Source: a virus. Taken from it: a stretch of DNA of 39,474 nt. The notes under the pieces were generated by a model. It had not been told where the DNA came from. It did no database searches and saw nothing but the letters and a program-made list of their open reading frames with translations. The stretch spans positions 1 through 39,474 of the IMG/VR virus record IMGVR_UViG_3300044639_001363; one strand, written 5' to 3'. This document shows positions 27,949 through 35,368 of this stretch, one piece after another. How positions within the stretch are numbered: position 1 is the first letter of the stretch; every line of letters starts with the position of its first letter. Made by a program: the position numbers and the translations under genes.

Positions 27949-28020
27949 GGGACTGTCGCCTATGGGTTAAGGCCCACTGCTTATAACGGTGTGAACTGAG
28001 TTCAAGTCTCAGCAGTCCTA
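27949..28020 (+). tRNA. tRNA-Ile (anticodon TAT)
   Basis: Acceptor GGGACTG pairs with CAGTCCT (G-T first pair); anticodon stem CACTG/CGGTG encloses CTTATAA, giving TAT, which reads AUA. T-arm CTGAG-TTCAAGT-CTCAG. An unmodified-type UAU anticodon is uncommon in bacteria. Confidence 0.9.
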
Positions 28021-28024
28021 CTTT

Positions 28025-28098
28025 GCTCGTTTACCCATCTGGTTGAAGGGACCGATCTCATAAATCGGCAGAGGTCAGTTCAATCCTGACAACGAGCA
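28025..28098 (+). tRNA. tRNA with CAT anticodon (elongator Met, or Ile2)
   Basis: Acceptor GCTCGTT pairs with AACGAGC, including a G-C first pair, so it is not an initiator tRNA. Anticodon stem CCGAT/ATCGG encloses CTCATAA, giving CAT. Elongator Met is more likely because a separate tRNA-Ile(TAT) reads AUA, but a lysidine-modified Ile tRNA cannot be excluded. Confidence 0.9.
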
Positions 28099-28099
28099 C

Positions 28100-28129
28100 T
28101 TGACAGAATCCCTGTCAAACCTGTATAAT
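28100..28129 (+). promoter_or_regulatory. Hairpin promoter TTGACA-N18-TATAAT
   Basis: TTGACAG (28100-28106) pairs perfectly with CTGTCAA (28112-28118) across AATCC, so the whole -35 lies in a stem. The -10 TATAAT is at 28124-28129. It begins two bases after the tRNA and drives the genes from 28152. Confidence 0.85.
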
Positions 28130-28151
28130 ACATAGGTCAACATTCAAAACA

Positions 28152-28367
28152 ATGACTCTCACAGTAAAATTCAAGAAAGACGTTCAAACCCTTCGTGGCG
28201 CAGCAAACGGAGACTTTTATCTTGATGTAAAGAATCCGAAACTTTACAAAAAAGTTCGTCGTTTCTATGAAAACGAAGGTGTAGTATTCTCTGGTGATCC
28301 TCTGGATGATTATGAAATGCTTATGGAATATGTCTCTAGTGATCTTGAATCTGTTGAAGTAGCATGA
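28152..28367 (+). CDS. 71-aa hypothetical protein
   Basis: The protein opens MTLTVKFKKDVQTLRGAANG and continues FYLDVKNPKLYKKVRRFYENEG. It has a strand-helix pattern, is basic at first and acidic at the end. It overlaps the next gene by 4 bases and is first after the 28100 promoter. No family recognised. Confidence 0.65.
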   Translation: MTLTVKFKKDVQTLRGAANGDFYLDVKNPKLYKKVRRFYENEGVVFSGDPLDDYEMLMEYVSSDLESVEVA

Positions 28368-28609
28368 CTAAAGTTCTTTTGGAACGTGAAGGATATCGCT
28401 TCGTAGAAGTGGGTATTCTTGAGATAAACGGTAAACCCGATTATCGTATGCAAAAACAAAACGAATACACTAAACGATGGAATGACATTTATCTTTTTGA
28501 TAATGTGCTACAATGTTCTACTGCAATGGAGGATATTGAGTATGCGAAATGGTTAGATCCTGATCGCGTTCCTTGTTATGTTCGAGGTTCCGAAGAGTAT
28601 TGGGATTAA
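28364..28609 (+). CDS. 81-aa hypothetical protein
   Basis: The protein opens MTKVLLEREGYRFVEVGILE, is rich in Tyr, Trp and Asp, and ends DPDRVPCYVRGSEEYWD. It has several predicted strands and no membrane segment. It is coupled to the upstream gene by an ATGA overlap. Unknown function. Confidence 0.65.
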   Translation: MTKVLLEREGYRFVEVGILEINGKPDYRMQKQNEYTKRWNDIYLFDNVLQCSTAMEDIEYAKWLDPDRVPCYVRGSEEYWD

Positions 28610-28618
28610 TCGTCACGG

Positions 28619-28885
28619 ATGGACGTTAACAGCACTGGTCGGGAGCAAAACCCCCTTATGTCTAAATCTGATTTACTAAGGTGGATTGGAAATATTCTTC
28701 TTATAATAGGTTATCAAATTATGTTATGGGGAGATTTTAAAAATGGTTTATTGTTAAAGTCTATTGGAGGAATACTCACAGTACCTTTTGCAATCAAACT
28801 CAAACTTTGGGACGTATTATTTTTATGTGCGTTCTTTGGTATTACCGAGATATCAAAGTTAACCCAACTTTTCTTGGTTTCGTAA
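28619..28885 (+). CDS. Small polytopic membrane protein
   Basis: The protein is 88 aa, or 75 aa if the in-frame ATG at 28658 (MSKSDLLRWIG) is used. Three hydrophobic segments are visible: WIGNILLIIGYQIMLWG, LLLKSIGGILTVPFAIKL and VLFLCAFFGITEISKL. The inner start is attractive because the first 13 residues are polar. No family recognised. Confidence 0.6.
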   Translation: MDVNSTGREQNPLMSKSDLLRWIGNILLIIGYQIMLWGDFKNGLLLKSIGGILTVPFAIKLKLWDVLFLCAFFGITEISKLTQLFLVS

Positions 28886-29018
28886 AACCAAGTGGTGGAG
28901 TCAAATGACCCCTTAAGGTTTCTTGCTTCCTTAAAAAGTAAGTGGTGCGGATGGGGTAACCCCGCCTGGTTTCCAATTTCCAGTCAAAGAATTGGTGGCG
29001 AGCCTGAAAGACCTGTGA
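28886..29018 (+). other. Noncoding region with short hairpins upstream of the glycan module
   Basis: No convincing gene lies here. GGGGTAACCCC (near 28954) can fold as a tight hairpin. An open frame across it (28892-29086) runs through the terminator and is rejected. I tested it by eye for cyanobacterial riboswitch motifs (glutamine, preQ1) and saw none. Confidence 0.5.
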
Positions 29019-29045
29019 GGGAGTTGACAACAACTCCCTTTTTTT
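29019..29045 (+). terminator. Strong terminator containing the -35 of the glycan promoter
   Basis: GGGAGTTG (29019-29026) pairs perfectly with CAACTCCC (29031-29038) across ACAA, followed by seven T. TTGACA (29024-29029) spans the 5' arm and loop. Confidence 0.9.
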
Positions 29046-29052
29046 GTACAAT
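29024..29052 (+). promoter_or_regulatory. Sigma70-type promoter TTGACA-N17-TACAAT for the glycan module
   Basis: -35 TTGACA in the terminator stem-loop, 17-base spacer (including the terminator's T-run), -10 TACAAT (29047-29052). The epimerase ATG is 27 bases after the -10. Confidence 0.88.
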
Positions 29053-29078
29053 ATATAAAAAGAGTTTTAGTGTAATCT

Positions 29079-30146
29079 ATGAATGATTATAAAAAAACAG
29101 CACTTGTACTTGGTGCTGGCGGTTTTATTGGAAGTCATATGGTAAAAAGACTTCGTTCAGAAGGTTATTGGGTACGTGGAGTGGATCTTAAACTTCCCGA
29201 ATACTCTGAAAGTGAAGCGAACGAATTTATTATTGGGGATCTACGCGATGTTTCTTTTGTAGAAAGAACTCTTCAGTATAAAGGACCTTATCGCAATTTC
29301 TATAATTTTGTTCCTTCAAAGTATATTGATACTTTTGATGAGATTTATCAGTTCGCTGCTGATATGGGTGGCGCAGGATTTGTTTTCACTGGTGAGAACG
29401 ATGCAGATATTATGCATAATTCGGTTACTATTAATTTGAATGTTCTTGAGGCACAGCGTCAGTTAAATGATTTTAAGGAAGTAAATAAAACTAAGATCTT
29501 TTATTCTGGTTCAGCGTGTATGTATCCAGAATACAATCAACTTGATCCCGATAATCCTGATTGTCGTGAAGAATCTGCATACCCTGCAAATCCAGATTCC
29601 GAATATGGATGGGAAAAACTCTTTTCAGAGAGACTATATTTTGCCTATTATCGTAATTATGATATTCCAGTTCGGGTTGCTCGCTATCATAATATCTTTG
29701 GTCCTGAAGGAACTTGGGTTGGTGGAAGAGAGAAAGCTCCCGCAGCAATTTGCCGCAAAGTAGCAGAACTATCTTTAACCGGCGGAACTATTGATGTTTG
29801 GGGAGATGGTAAGCAGACTCGTTCTTTCCTTTATATTGACGAGTGTGTTGAAGCAACACGTCGTATGATGGATTCTGATTTTATCGGACCTGTGAACATT
29901 GGATCTGAAGAAATGGTTACAATTAATCAACTTGTAGACATTGCTGCTAAGGTTGCTGGAAAAAATGTTGAGAAGAATCATATTGATGGACCTCTTGGTG
30001 TTCGCGGCCGCAATTCTAATAATGATTTAATTCGTGAGAAACTTGGTTGGGACTATTCACAAACACTTGAAGATGGAATCAGAAAAACATATAATTGGAT
30101 TCACACTCAAATATATAAAGATAAATTAATGCATCATCCTGTTTGA
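29079..30146 (+). CDS. GDP-mannose 3,5-epimerase-like enzyme
   Basis: This 355-aa extended SDR has GAGGFIG (12-18) for NAD binding. It also carries the GME-diagnostic QFAADMGGAGF, SACMYPE, YGWEK with Y176 and K180, NIFGPEGTWVGGREKAPAA, TRSFLYIDEC and GVRGRNSNN. These blocks follow plant GDP-mannose 3,5-epimerase closely; that enzyme makes GDP-L-galactose and GDP-L-gulose. It is the first gene of the glycan module, behind the terminator-promoter at 29019. Other NAD-dependent sugar epimerases are possible, but the combination of motifs favours GME. Confidence 0.88.
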   Translation: MNDYKKTALVLGAGGFIGSHMVKRLRSEGYWVRGVDLKLPEYSESEANEFIIGDLRDVSFVERTLQYKGPYRNFYNFVPSKYIDTFDEIYQFAADMGGAGFVFTGENDADIMHNSVTINLNVLEAQRQLNDFKEVNKTKIFYSGSACMYPEYNQLDPDNPDCREESAYPANPDSEYGWEKLFSERLYFAYYRNYDIPVRVARYHNIFGPEGTWVGGREKAPAAICRKVAELSLTGGTIDVWGDGKQTRSFLYIDECVEATRRMMDSDFIGPVNIGSEEMVTINQLVDIAAKVAGKNVEKNHIDGPLGVRGRNSNNDLIREKLGWDYSQTLEDGIRKTYNWIHTQIYKDKLMHHPV

Positions 30147-30147
30147 T

Positions 30148-31050
30148 ATGGTTGAATATAAATTTTTGGATGATTGCTTACAAGTAGATAAAAGTAAATT
30201 TAAATATGAAAATTGGTATTTGATGAACTGGGGAATGGGAGATGCTATTGATGCAACTCTTTTTCTTGAATCAAACTCTCCAGTTTCTTATAAAATTTTA
30301 TGCAGACCTGGAATTTTTAATGGTATTAAATTTGTTTTAGATAATTTTGTAACCAATCCAAAGTGTGAAGTTGTTGAAGTTTTTCCTTTAGAAACTGGAT
30401 ATCCAATTCCTGAAGAGGAAGTTATTATGTCTAAACACGGTTTTTATCCCCAGGATTTAAATATTTTGAGTAATGCACATAATATTAAACAACTTAAGGT
30501 ATGCCATATGGCACCAAAGATGTGGTCTGTTACCCAGAATCTTCATAGTACAGGAATTCTATCAAACATAGAAAGGTATTCTAATGTAGAGAAAAATATT
30601 GAAGAAAAGACTTGCATTCTTTTTCCAGAAAGAGGTGACAGTTACCAACTAGATGATTCTTTTTGGAATAATATTGTCAATAAGATGAAATCGAAAGGAT
30701 ATAAAGTAATTGTAAATTGGACTAATAAAACAAATGTGTTTACCAACCAAAAAATTTTTCAGGGTACTGAAAGATTGGATAAACTAGAACTTCAAGATCT
30801 TTTAGATTATTTGGTTCGTCATAAAAATTTGGTTACCATTGGGCAGATATCAGGAATTTTTGTTTTACTTAAGTACTTTGAATTTTTAAAAATTGCTTTT
30901 TTTATAGATTATAATGATCCTGAGATGAAAGATCCAACAAGAGCATTGTATGAATCTTGTAGTCTTTCCGATGGTCTTTATACAAAAAATATGATAGAAT
31001 TTAAACTATCAGAATTTAATATCAATCAACTTGACCTTGTGGTTCCATGA
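30148..31050 (+). CDS. Putative GT-B-type glycosyltransferase (GT9-like)
   Basis: This 300-aa protein has NWGMGDAIDATLFL (about 27-40), like the glycine loop of ADP-heptose-type transferases. A second-domain pattern follows: TCILFPERGDSYQLDDSFWNNI (about 154-175) with KVIVNWTNK, then LLDYLVRHKNLVTIGQISGI. It starts 1 base after the epimerase stop and overlaps the next gene. The donor is unknown. Similarity to the protein at 36643 is in layout only. The family call is tentative. Confidence 0.55.
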   Translation: MVEYKFLDDCLQVDKSKFKYENWYLMNWGMGDAIDATLFLESNSPVSYKILCRPGIFNGIKFVLDNFVTNPKCEVVEVFPLETGYPIPEEEVIMSKHGFYPQDLNILSNAHNIKQLKVCHMAPKMWSVTQNLHSTGILSNIERYSNVEKNIEEKTCILFPERGDSYQLDDSFWNNIVNKMKSKGYKVIVNWTNKTNVFTNQKIFQGTERLDKLELQDLLDYLVRHKNLVTIGQISGIFVLLKYFEFLKIAFFIDYNDPEMKDPTRALYESCSLSDGLYTKNMIEFKLSEFNINQLDLVVP

Positions 31051-31850
31051 AAACAAAATTTAATCTGGTTGGAAATACTTTTACGCATTTGACAAACGGG
31101 AATAAAGGATACTCTGTTCACGGCAAAGAATCTAAGTATATTGAATGGGTCAGCGATGGAACTGGAGAAGCAACATTTTATATTGACAGCACTCTTTCTC
31201 AGGCAACCATTGATAAAGTTTCCGGACCAAAATACGGGTGGCTTCTTGAATCAAAATACATTACTCCTCAGATTGTAGAGTCTGTTAAAAGTCATCCCGA
31301 AAAATATCTAGAAGTATTTGATACAATTTTTACTCATAATCAAGAACTTTTAAAAATTGATTCAAAATTTAAATGGGTTCCCGCTCAAGGATTTTGGATT
31401 AAAGAACCCAAGATTTATGAAAAGTCAAAAATGATTTCTATGATCGCTTCAAACAAACAAATGTGTGAAGGTCATAGACTTCGCCTTGAATGGATCGAAA
31501 GACTTTGGGGGCAAGTTGATCTTTATGGTCGTGGATTTAATGAGATTGCAAATAAAGAAGAAGGTTTGTGTGATTATATGTTCTCAGTTGCAATTGAAAA
31601 TGGGCAATACGAAACTTACTTTACAGAAAAACTTTTAGATTGTTTTGCAACAGGAACTATTCCAGTTTATCTTGGTGCCCCTGATATTGGAGATTACTTC
31701 AACAAGGATGGTATTATCGATTTGACAGATGAGTTTTACATCTCTGACGAATTGTATTATAATAAGATAGATGCAATCAAAGAGAATCTAGAGAAAGTAA
31801 AAGAGATGGAAATTCTTGAAGACTATATTTACCTGAGGTATCTAAAATGA
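31047..31850 (+). CDS. GT10 (alpha-fucosyltransferase-like) glycosyltransferase
   Basis: This 267-aa protein contains the GT10 donor-binding signature SVAIENGQYETYFTEKLLDC (about 177-196) followed by FATGTIPVYLGAPDIGDYF. This corresponds to the canonical 'F-x-I-x-x-E-N-s-x-x-x-x-Y-x-T-E-K-l-x-x-a-f-x-x-G-x-x-P-V-x-x-G'. GT10 enzymes use GDP-L-fucose. GDP-L-galactose, the product expected from the epimerase two genes upstream, differs only by a 6-hydroxyl. It overlaps neighbours on both sides. Confidence 0.88.
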   Translation: MKTKFNLVGNTFTHLTNGNKGYSVHGKESKYIEWVSDGTGEATFYIDSTLSQATIDKVSGPKYGWLLESKYITPQIVESVKSHPEKYLEVFDTIFTHNQELLKIDSKFKWVPAQGFWIKEPKIYEKSKMISMIASNKQMCEGHRLRLEWIERLWGQVDLYGRGFNEIANKEEGLCDYMFSVAIENGQYETYFTEKLLDCFATGTIPVYLGAPDIGDYFNKDGIIDLTDEFYISDELYYNKIDAIKENLEKVKEMEILEDYIYLRYLK

Positions 31851-32542
31851 GTATGTTAGGAGCATATGCCTCTTATAATGAGGAAACTGGATTTAACGAA
31901 TATTGTCCTGGAGAAGTATTTGTTGGTATTTTTGAACGGATTAATATCCATCCAAAGGGGATTATACATGTTGGTATGTGGGATTTTTGTGAACACGCAT
32001 GTTACACAAAACTAGTTGGTAATAAAGTTATTGGTGTGGAAGCAAATAAGTTCATCTACGAAACAATGTCAAAACCCGTAGCTGATCGTTGCGGTTATAA
32101 AAGTTTCAACGAATATCTTTATAGTGAAGATAATGTTGAAAAAGACTTCTATATGGCAGGGGAGGGATCAAGTTTATATCCTGGACCATCTTATTGGAAC
32201 AAAACTAACTCAGTTAAGATTAAAACTAAGACTCTTTCTACTTTGATTGAAGAAAATAATATTGATATGAATGAATATGATTTTCTAAACATCGATGCTG
32301 AAGGAGCAGAACTTGATATCTTAAGGGGGTTTGAAAAGTATCTCTCATATATTAATGTAATTGATTTGGAAACCTCGGTTGATGATCGCCATAATAGTGG
32401 AGTAACTCACGAATTGGTTGATGAGTGGTTAAGTGAAAGAGGATTTGAACTTACTGAAATGTCTTCTTCGTATAAACATCAAGGGTGGGGAGATTCTTTG
32501 TTTGTAAGAAATACGAGGGATCACGCACCATTTAGAAAGTGA
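31847..32542 (+). CDS. FkbM-family methyltransferase
   Basis: This 231-aa protein shows the FkbM SAM-binding pattern: GIIHVGMWDF, then VIGVEANKFIYE with its acidic ribose-binding residue. YDFLNIDAEGAELDILRGFE (about 144-163) is the usual 'D-x-E-G-x-E-x-x-V-L-x-G' block. Such enzymes mostly O-methylate sugars in secondary metabolites and surface glycans. The glycine loop is degenerate (HVGMWDFCEH), so SAM binding may be altered. It overlaps the GT10 gene by 4 bases. Confidence 0.82.
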   Translation: MSMLGAYASYNEETGFNEYCPGEVFVGIFERINIHPKGIIHVGMWDFCEHACYTKLVGNKVIGVEANKFIYETMSKPVADRCGYKSFNEYLYSEDNVEKDFYMAGEGSSLYPGPSYWNKTNSVKIKTKTLSTLIEENNIDMNEYDFLNIDAEGAELDILRGFEKYLSYINVIDLETSVDDRHNSGVTHELVDEWLSERGFELTEMSSSYKHQGWGDSLFVRNTRDHAPFRK

Positions 32543-32570
32543 TTAAATAGTCTATTATTCTTATAAAAAA

Positions 32571-33194
32571 ATGCTTGAGAATTACGCAAAAAATGAAGAT
32601 GGTATCATATACCAAGTAAATAGAGAACCATTTAAATACGATGAATTTTATTTGAAGCATTATAAAAATATGGGTTCTCTTTTACAACCAACCTCCATGT
32701 TGAGACTTGGATATATTATTGGATCTATTGGGAAAATACCTACTAGTTTGTTAGATGTTGGATATGGTAATGCTGCATTTTTGAATTCTAGTCGCCCACT
32801 AATTCCTAAACTATATGGTAATGATGTTGCAAGGCAACTTCTTCCAGATGGAGTTGAATATGTTGAAGATATCATGGAAGAAAAATATGATGTAATTACT
32901 TTTTTTGATTCTCTAGAGCATATGGAAGACATTGAATTTGTGAAAGATTTGAAATGTAATTATATTTGCGTATCTCTTCCTTGGTGCCATTACTTTAACG
33001 ATGAATGGTTTGAAAGTTGGAAGCACAGAAAACCAGATGAACATCTTTGGCACTTTAATAAGGGATCCTTGGAAAAATTTATGACTAGAATGGGTTACGA
33101 GACAATTGATATTTGTAATCTTGAGGATGCTACAAGAGATAATGGAGAAAAATACGAAAATATTCTTACAGGAATTTTCAAAAAAATTAAGTAA
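32571..33194 (+). CDS. Class I SAM-dependent methyltransferase
   Basis: This 207-aa protein has LLDVGYGNAAFL (motif I; about 61-72), then KLYGNDVA, and a typical post-motif block DVITFFDSLEHMED (about 106-119). It ends with FNKGSLEKFMTRMGYETID, matching the Methyltransf_23/UbiG-like pattern found in sugar clusters. The substrate is likely a sugar or lipid-linked sugar, by context. It is separated from the previous gene by 28 A+T-rich bases holding a TTAAATA that could be a weak late motif. Confidence 0.8.
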   Translation: MLENYAKNEDGIIYQVNREPFKYDEFYLKHYKNMGSLLQPTSMLRLGYIIGSIGKIPTSLLDVGYGNAAFLNSSRPLIPKLYGNDVARQLLPDGVEYVEDIMEEKYDVITFFDSLEHMEDIEFVKDLKCNYICVSLPWCHYFNDEWFESWKHRKPDEHLWHFNKGSLEKFMTRMGYETIDICNLEDATRDNGEKYENILTGIFKKIK

Positions 33195-33196
33195 TT

Positions 33197-34045
33197 ATGA
33201 AAAAAATTGCAGTAACTACATGGGTTACGGATGATTACCGTGATTTTATTGGAGTAGAAGAACTAAAAAATTCTTTCAAATACTTTCATCCAGACGTGGA
33301 TTTCTTTGTATTTGATACAAAGATGACTGAGGAAGCAAAACAGAAAGATCCTTGGTTAAATCCCGTATGGATGATGCCTCCAAGTTGTCTTCCATTTGTT
33401 GAAGATTATGATATGGTTGTTCATATTGATGGCGATTGTGTTGTAACTGGACCTCTTACGGAACTTTTTGAAAGTGATGAAGATTTAATTGGAGTTAGAA
33501 ATAACAATTCATTTGGAAAGGCAAGTTCACATAAAGGAATTACTATTGCTCACCTCCATCCATTTGGGGAAGGCCATCTCATTCCAGTTCAAAACTTTAT
33601 TAATGCTGGTTTGATTGCATCAAACAATAAAGAATTTTGGTATGAGTGGCATGAATTAAATCGTCAAGCATATAAAATTAAGACCGAAATAAATCCATAT
33701 TTTCATGGTCTTGGTGATGAGCAAGATACTTTAAACCAAATATTTCATAGTGGTAAGTATTCTTCAAAAATTATTGATGCCATGGGAACAGGATTGTCTT
33801 ATGGTTTATGTAATACTTGGGGAAATCAAACTCATTGGGACAGTTGGAATAATCTTTATGTTGAAAATAATGAATTGTATCTTGACGATCCTGTAGATAA
33901 TGTTAAAATGAAAGTGAAGGTTTTGCACCAAGCAGGTGGGTCATTGGCAAGTGAGTTAAATAGAAAGCATGGAACATTTAGAAATTGGTTAAAATCTACC
34001 TTAAAAGGAGATGTTCTTAATTACGTAAACAAGGTATCAAAATGA
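33197..34045 (+). CDS. Putative GT-A-type glycosyltransferase
   Basis: This 282-aa protein opens KKIAVTTWVTDDYRDFIGVE and has VVHIDGDCVVTGPLTELFE (about 74-92), a D-x-D metal-binding motif of GT-A transferases. QNFINAGLIASNNKEFW and GLGDEQDTLNQIF follow, typical of GT8-like enzymes. Donor and acceptor are unknown. It starts 2 bases after the previous stop and overlaps the next gene. Confidence 0.75.
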   Translation: MKKIAVTTWVTDDYRDFIGVEELKNSFKYFHPDVDFFVFDTKMTEEAKQKDPWLNPVWMMPPSCLPFVEDYDMVVHIDGDCVVTGPLTELFESDEDLIGVRNNNSFGKASSHKGITIAHLHPFGEGHLIPVQNFINAGLIASNNKEFWYEWHELNRQAYKIKTEINPYFHGLGDEQDTLNQIFHSGKYSSKIIDAMGTGLSYGLCNTWGNQTHWDSWNNLYVENNELYLDDPVDNVKMKVKVLHQAGGSLASELNRKHGTFRNWLKSTLKGDVLNYVNKVSK

Positions 34046-34746
34046 CAGTTTTAACTTTTAAAGACATTTGTAGAAACGAAATAGATTTATCTTCGTCTGA
34101 AAATTATAAAAATCATGCATTTGCTCAACATTCTTGTGTGGGCGCGATCGTTCAGCAATTTGATCAAGATTTTTATTATTTTCTTAAAGGACAAGAAGAC
34201 TTGAATATTATTGATCTTGGTGCAAATGTAGGTTTGTTTTCTTTATACGCATCACCAATCGCAGAAAAAATTTATGCAGTAGAACCAACTCCATCTCATT
34301 TTTCCCTTCTTAAAGAATTAGTTGAGTTAACTGAAAGGACTAATATCGAACCACTAAATCTTGCCATAGGGATGGAAGATGGTGAATCTGAATTTTTTGT
34401 TCATGAGGGAAATTCAACAATGAATTCGTTTGTTAAGCATACTACTAATCCTCACAGTGAAACTAGTGTTTTGGTTAAAACTAAAACACTGAATAGTTTG
34501 ATTGATTCTTTAGGTTTGGATACAGTTGGATTTGTTAAAATGGATATTGAGGGATTTGAAAATCAAGTTATTTTTGAACCTTCTTTTGAAGAAGCAGTCA
34601 GCAAAATTGATGCAATGTATGTGGAAGTTCATGATTTTGAAGAAGCTGGTAAAATGCAGGTGAATTTTAATAAAATAAAAGATCAATTTGTATCTTGGGG
34701 TAAAACTGTAGAAAAACTACAGTTTGATGGTATGTTTGTTTATTGA
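34042..34746 (+). CDS. Second FkbM-family methyltransferase
   Basis: This 234-aa protein has a clear motif I (NIIDLGANVGLFSLYAS, about 55-71), then YAVEPTPSHFSLL and GFVKMDIEGFENQVIF (about 165-180). Unlike the first FkbM protein (31847) its glycine loop is intact. It overlaps the previous gene by 4 bases. Two FkbM enzymes in one module suggest methylation at two sugar positions. Confidence 0.88.
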   Translation: MTVLTFKDICRNEIDLSSSENYKNHAFAQHSCVGAIVQQFDQDFYYFLKGQEDLNIIDLGANVGLFSLYASPIAEKIYAVEPTPSHFSLLKELVELTERTNIEPLNLAIGMEDGESEFFVHEGNSTMNSFVKHTTNPHSETSVLVKTKTLNSLIDSLGLDTVGFVKMDIEGFENQVIFEPSFEEAVSKIDAMYVEVHDFEEAGKMQVNFNKIKDQFVSWGKTVEKLQFDGMFVY

Positions 34747-34750
34747 TCAA

Positions 34751-35368
34751 ATGAAAAAACTTTATCGTAGACTTCTTGATATTTGTTATCAAAATAAATT
34801 ACATCATCTGGGAAGTTATTTTTCATCATTACAAATTCTTGACAACATTTATAAAAATATGAATAAGGATGATATCTTTATTCTATCTAATGGACACGCT
34901 GTTGTTGCTTTATATGTGGTGCTTGAAAAGTATCACGGACTGGATGCTCAAGAACTTCTTGATAAGTATGGTGAACATCCTAAAAGAAATGAACTAGATA
35001 AGATTTTTTGTTCTACAGGAAGTCTTGGGATGGGAATTACTGTAGCAATTGGAAGAGCGTTGGCAAATCCAAAAAGAAATGTTTATTGTATGATTTCTGA
35101 TGGAGAATGTGCAGAAGGATCTGTATGGGAAGCACTTAGATTTTCAAATGATTATGGAATAAAAAATCTGCAGATTTATGTAAACGCTAATGGATGGGCT
35201 GCATATGATCCTGTTAATTTAATTCTTCTAGAAGATCGCATCAGAGCATTCAATCCCAGAGTTAAATTTTGTAGAACATCTGTAGAACACTTTGGACTAA
35301 AAGGTTTAGATGCACACTACACTAATTTTACAGAAGATCAATATCAGGAGGCAATTAATTCATTATGA
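34751..35368 (+). CDS. Split transketolase, N-terminal TPP-binding half
   Basis: From the ATG at 34751 the product is 205 aa (MKKLYRRLLDICYQNKLHHL...). It contains SNGHAVVALYVVLEKYHGLD, GSLGMGITVAIGRALANPKR and the TPP/Mg motif SDGECAEGSVWEAL (about 119-132), where GDG is SDG. A downstream NAN (about 145-147) serves as the metal ligand region. It is shorter than a normal transketolase PP domain. It overlaps the second half-gene by 4 bases, so the two probably form one heteromeric enzyme. Confidence 0.85.
   Translation: MKKLYRRLLDICYQNKLHHLGSYFSSLQILDNIYKNMNKDDIFILSNGHAVVALYVVLEKYHGLDAQELLDKYGEHPKRNELDKIFCSTGSLGMGITVAIGRALANPKRNVYCMISDGECAEGSVWEALRFSNDYGIKNLQIYVNANGWAAYDPVNLILLEDRIRAFNPRVKFCRTSVEHFGLKGLDAHYTNFTEDQYQEAINSL

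Noticed and set aside
28886-29018. Riboswitch (glutamine or preQ1 type) upstream of the glycan module
   Set aside because: No recognisable conserved core of either class could be found by eye.
28892-29086. 64-aa open frame between the membrane protein and the epimerase
   Set aside because: It starts without a good initiation codon or ribosome site and runs through the strong terminator and the promoter at 29019-29052.
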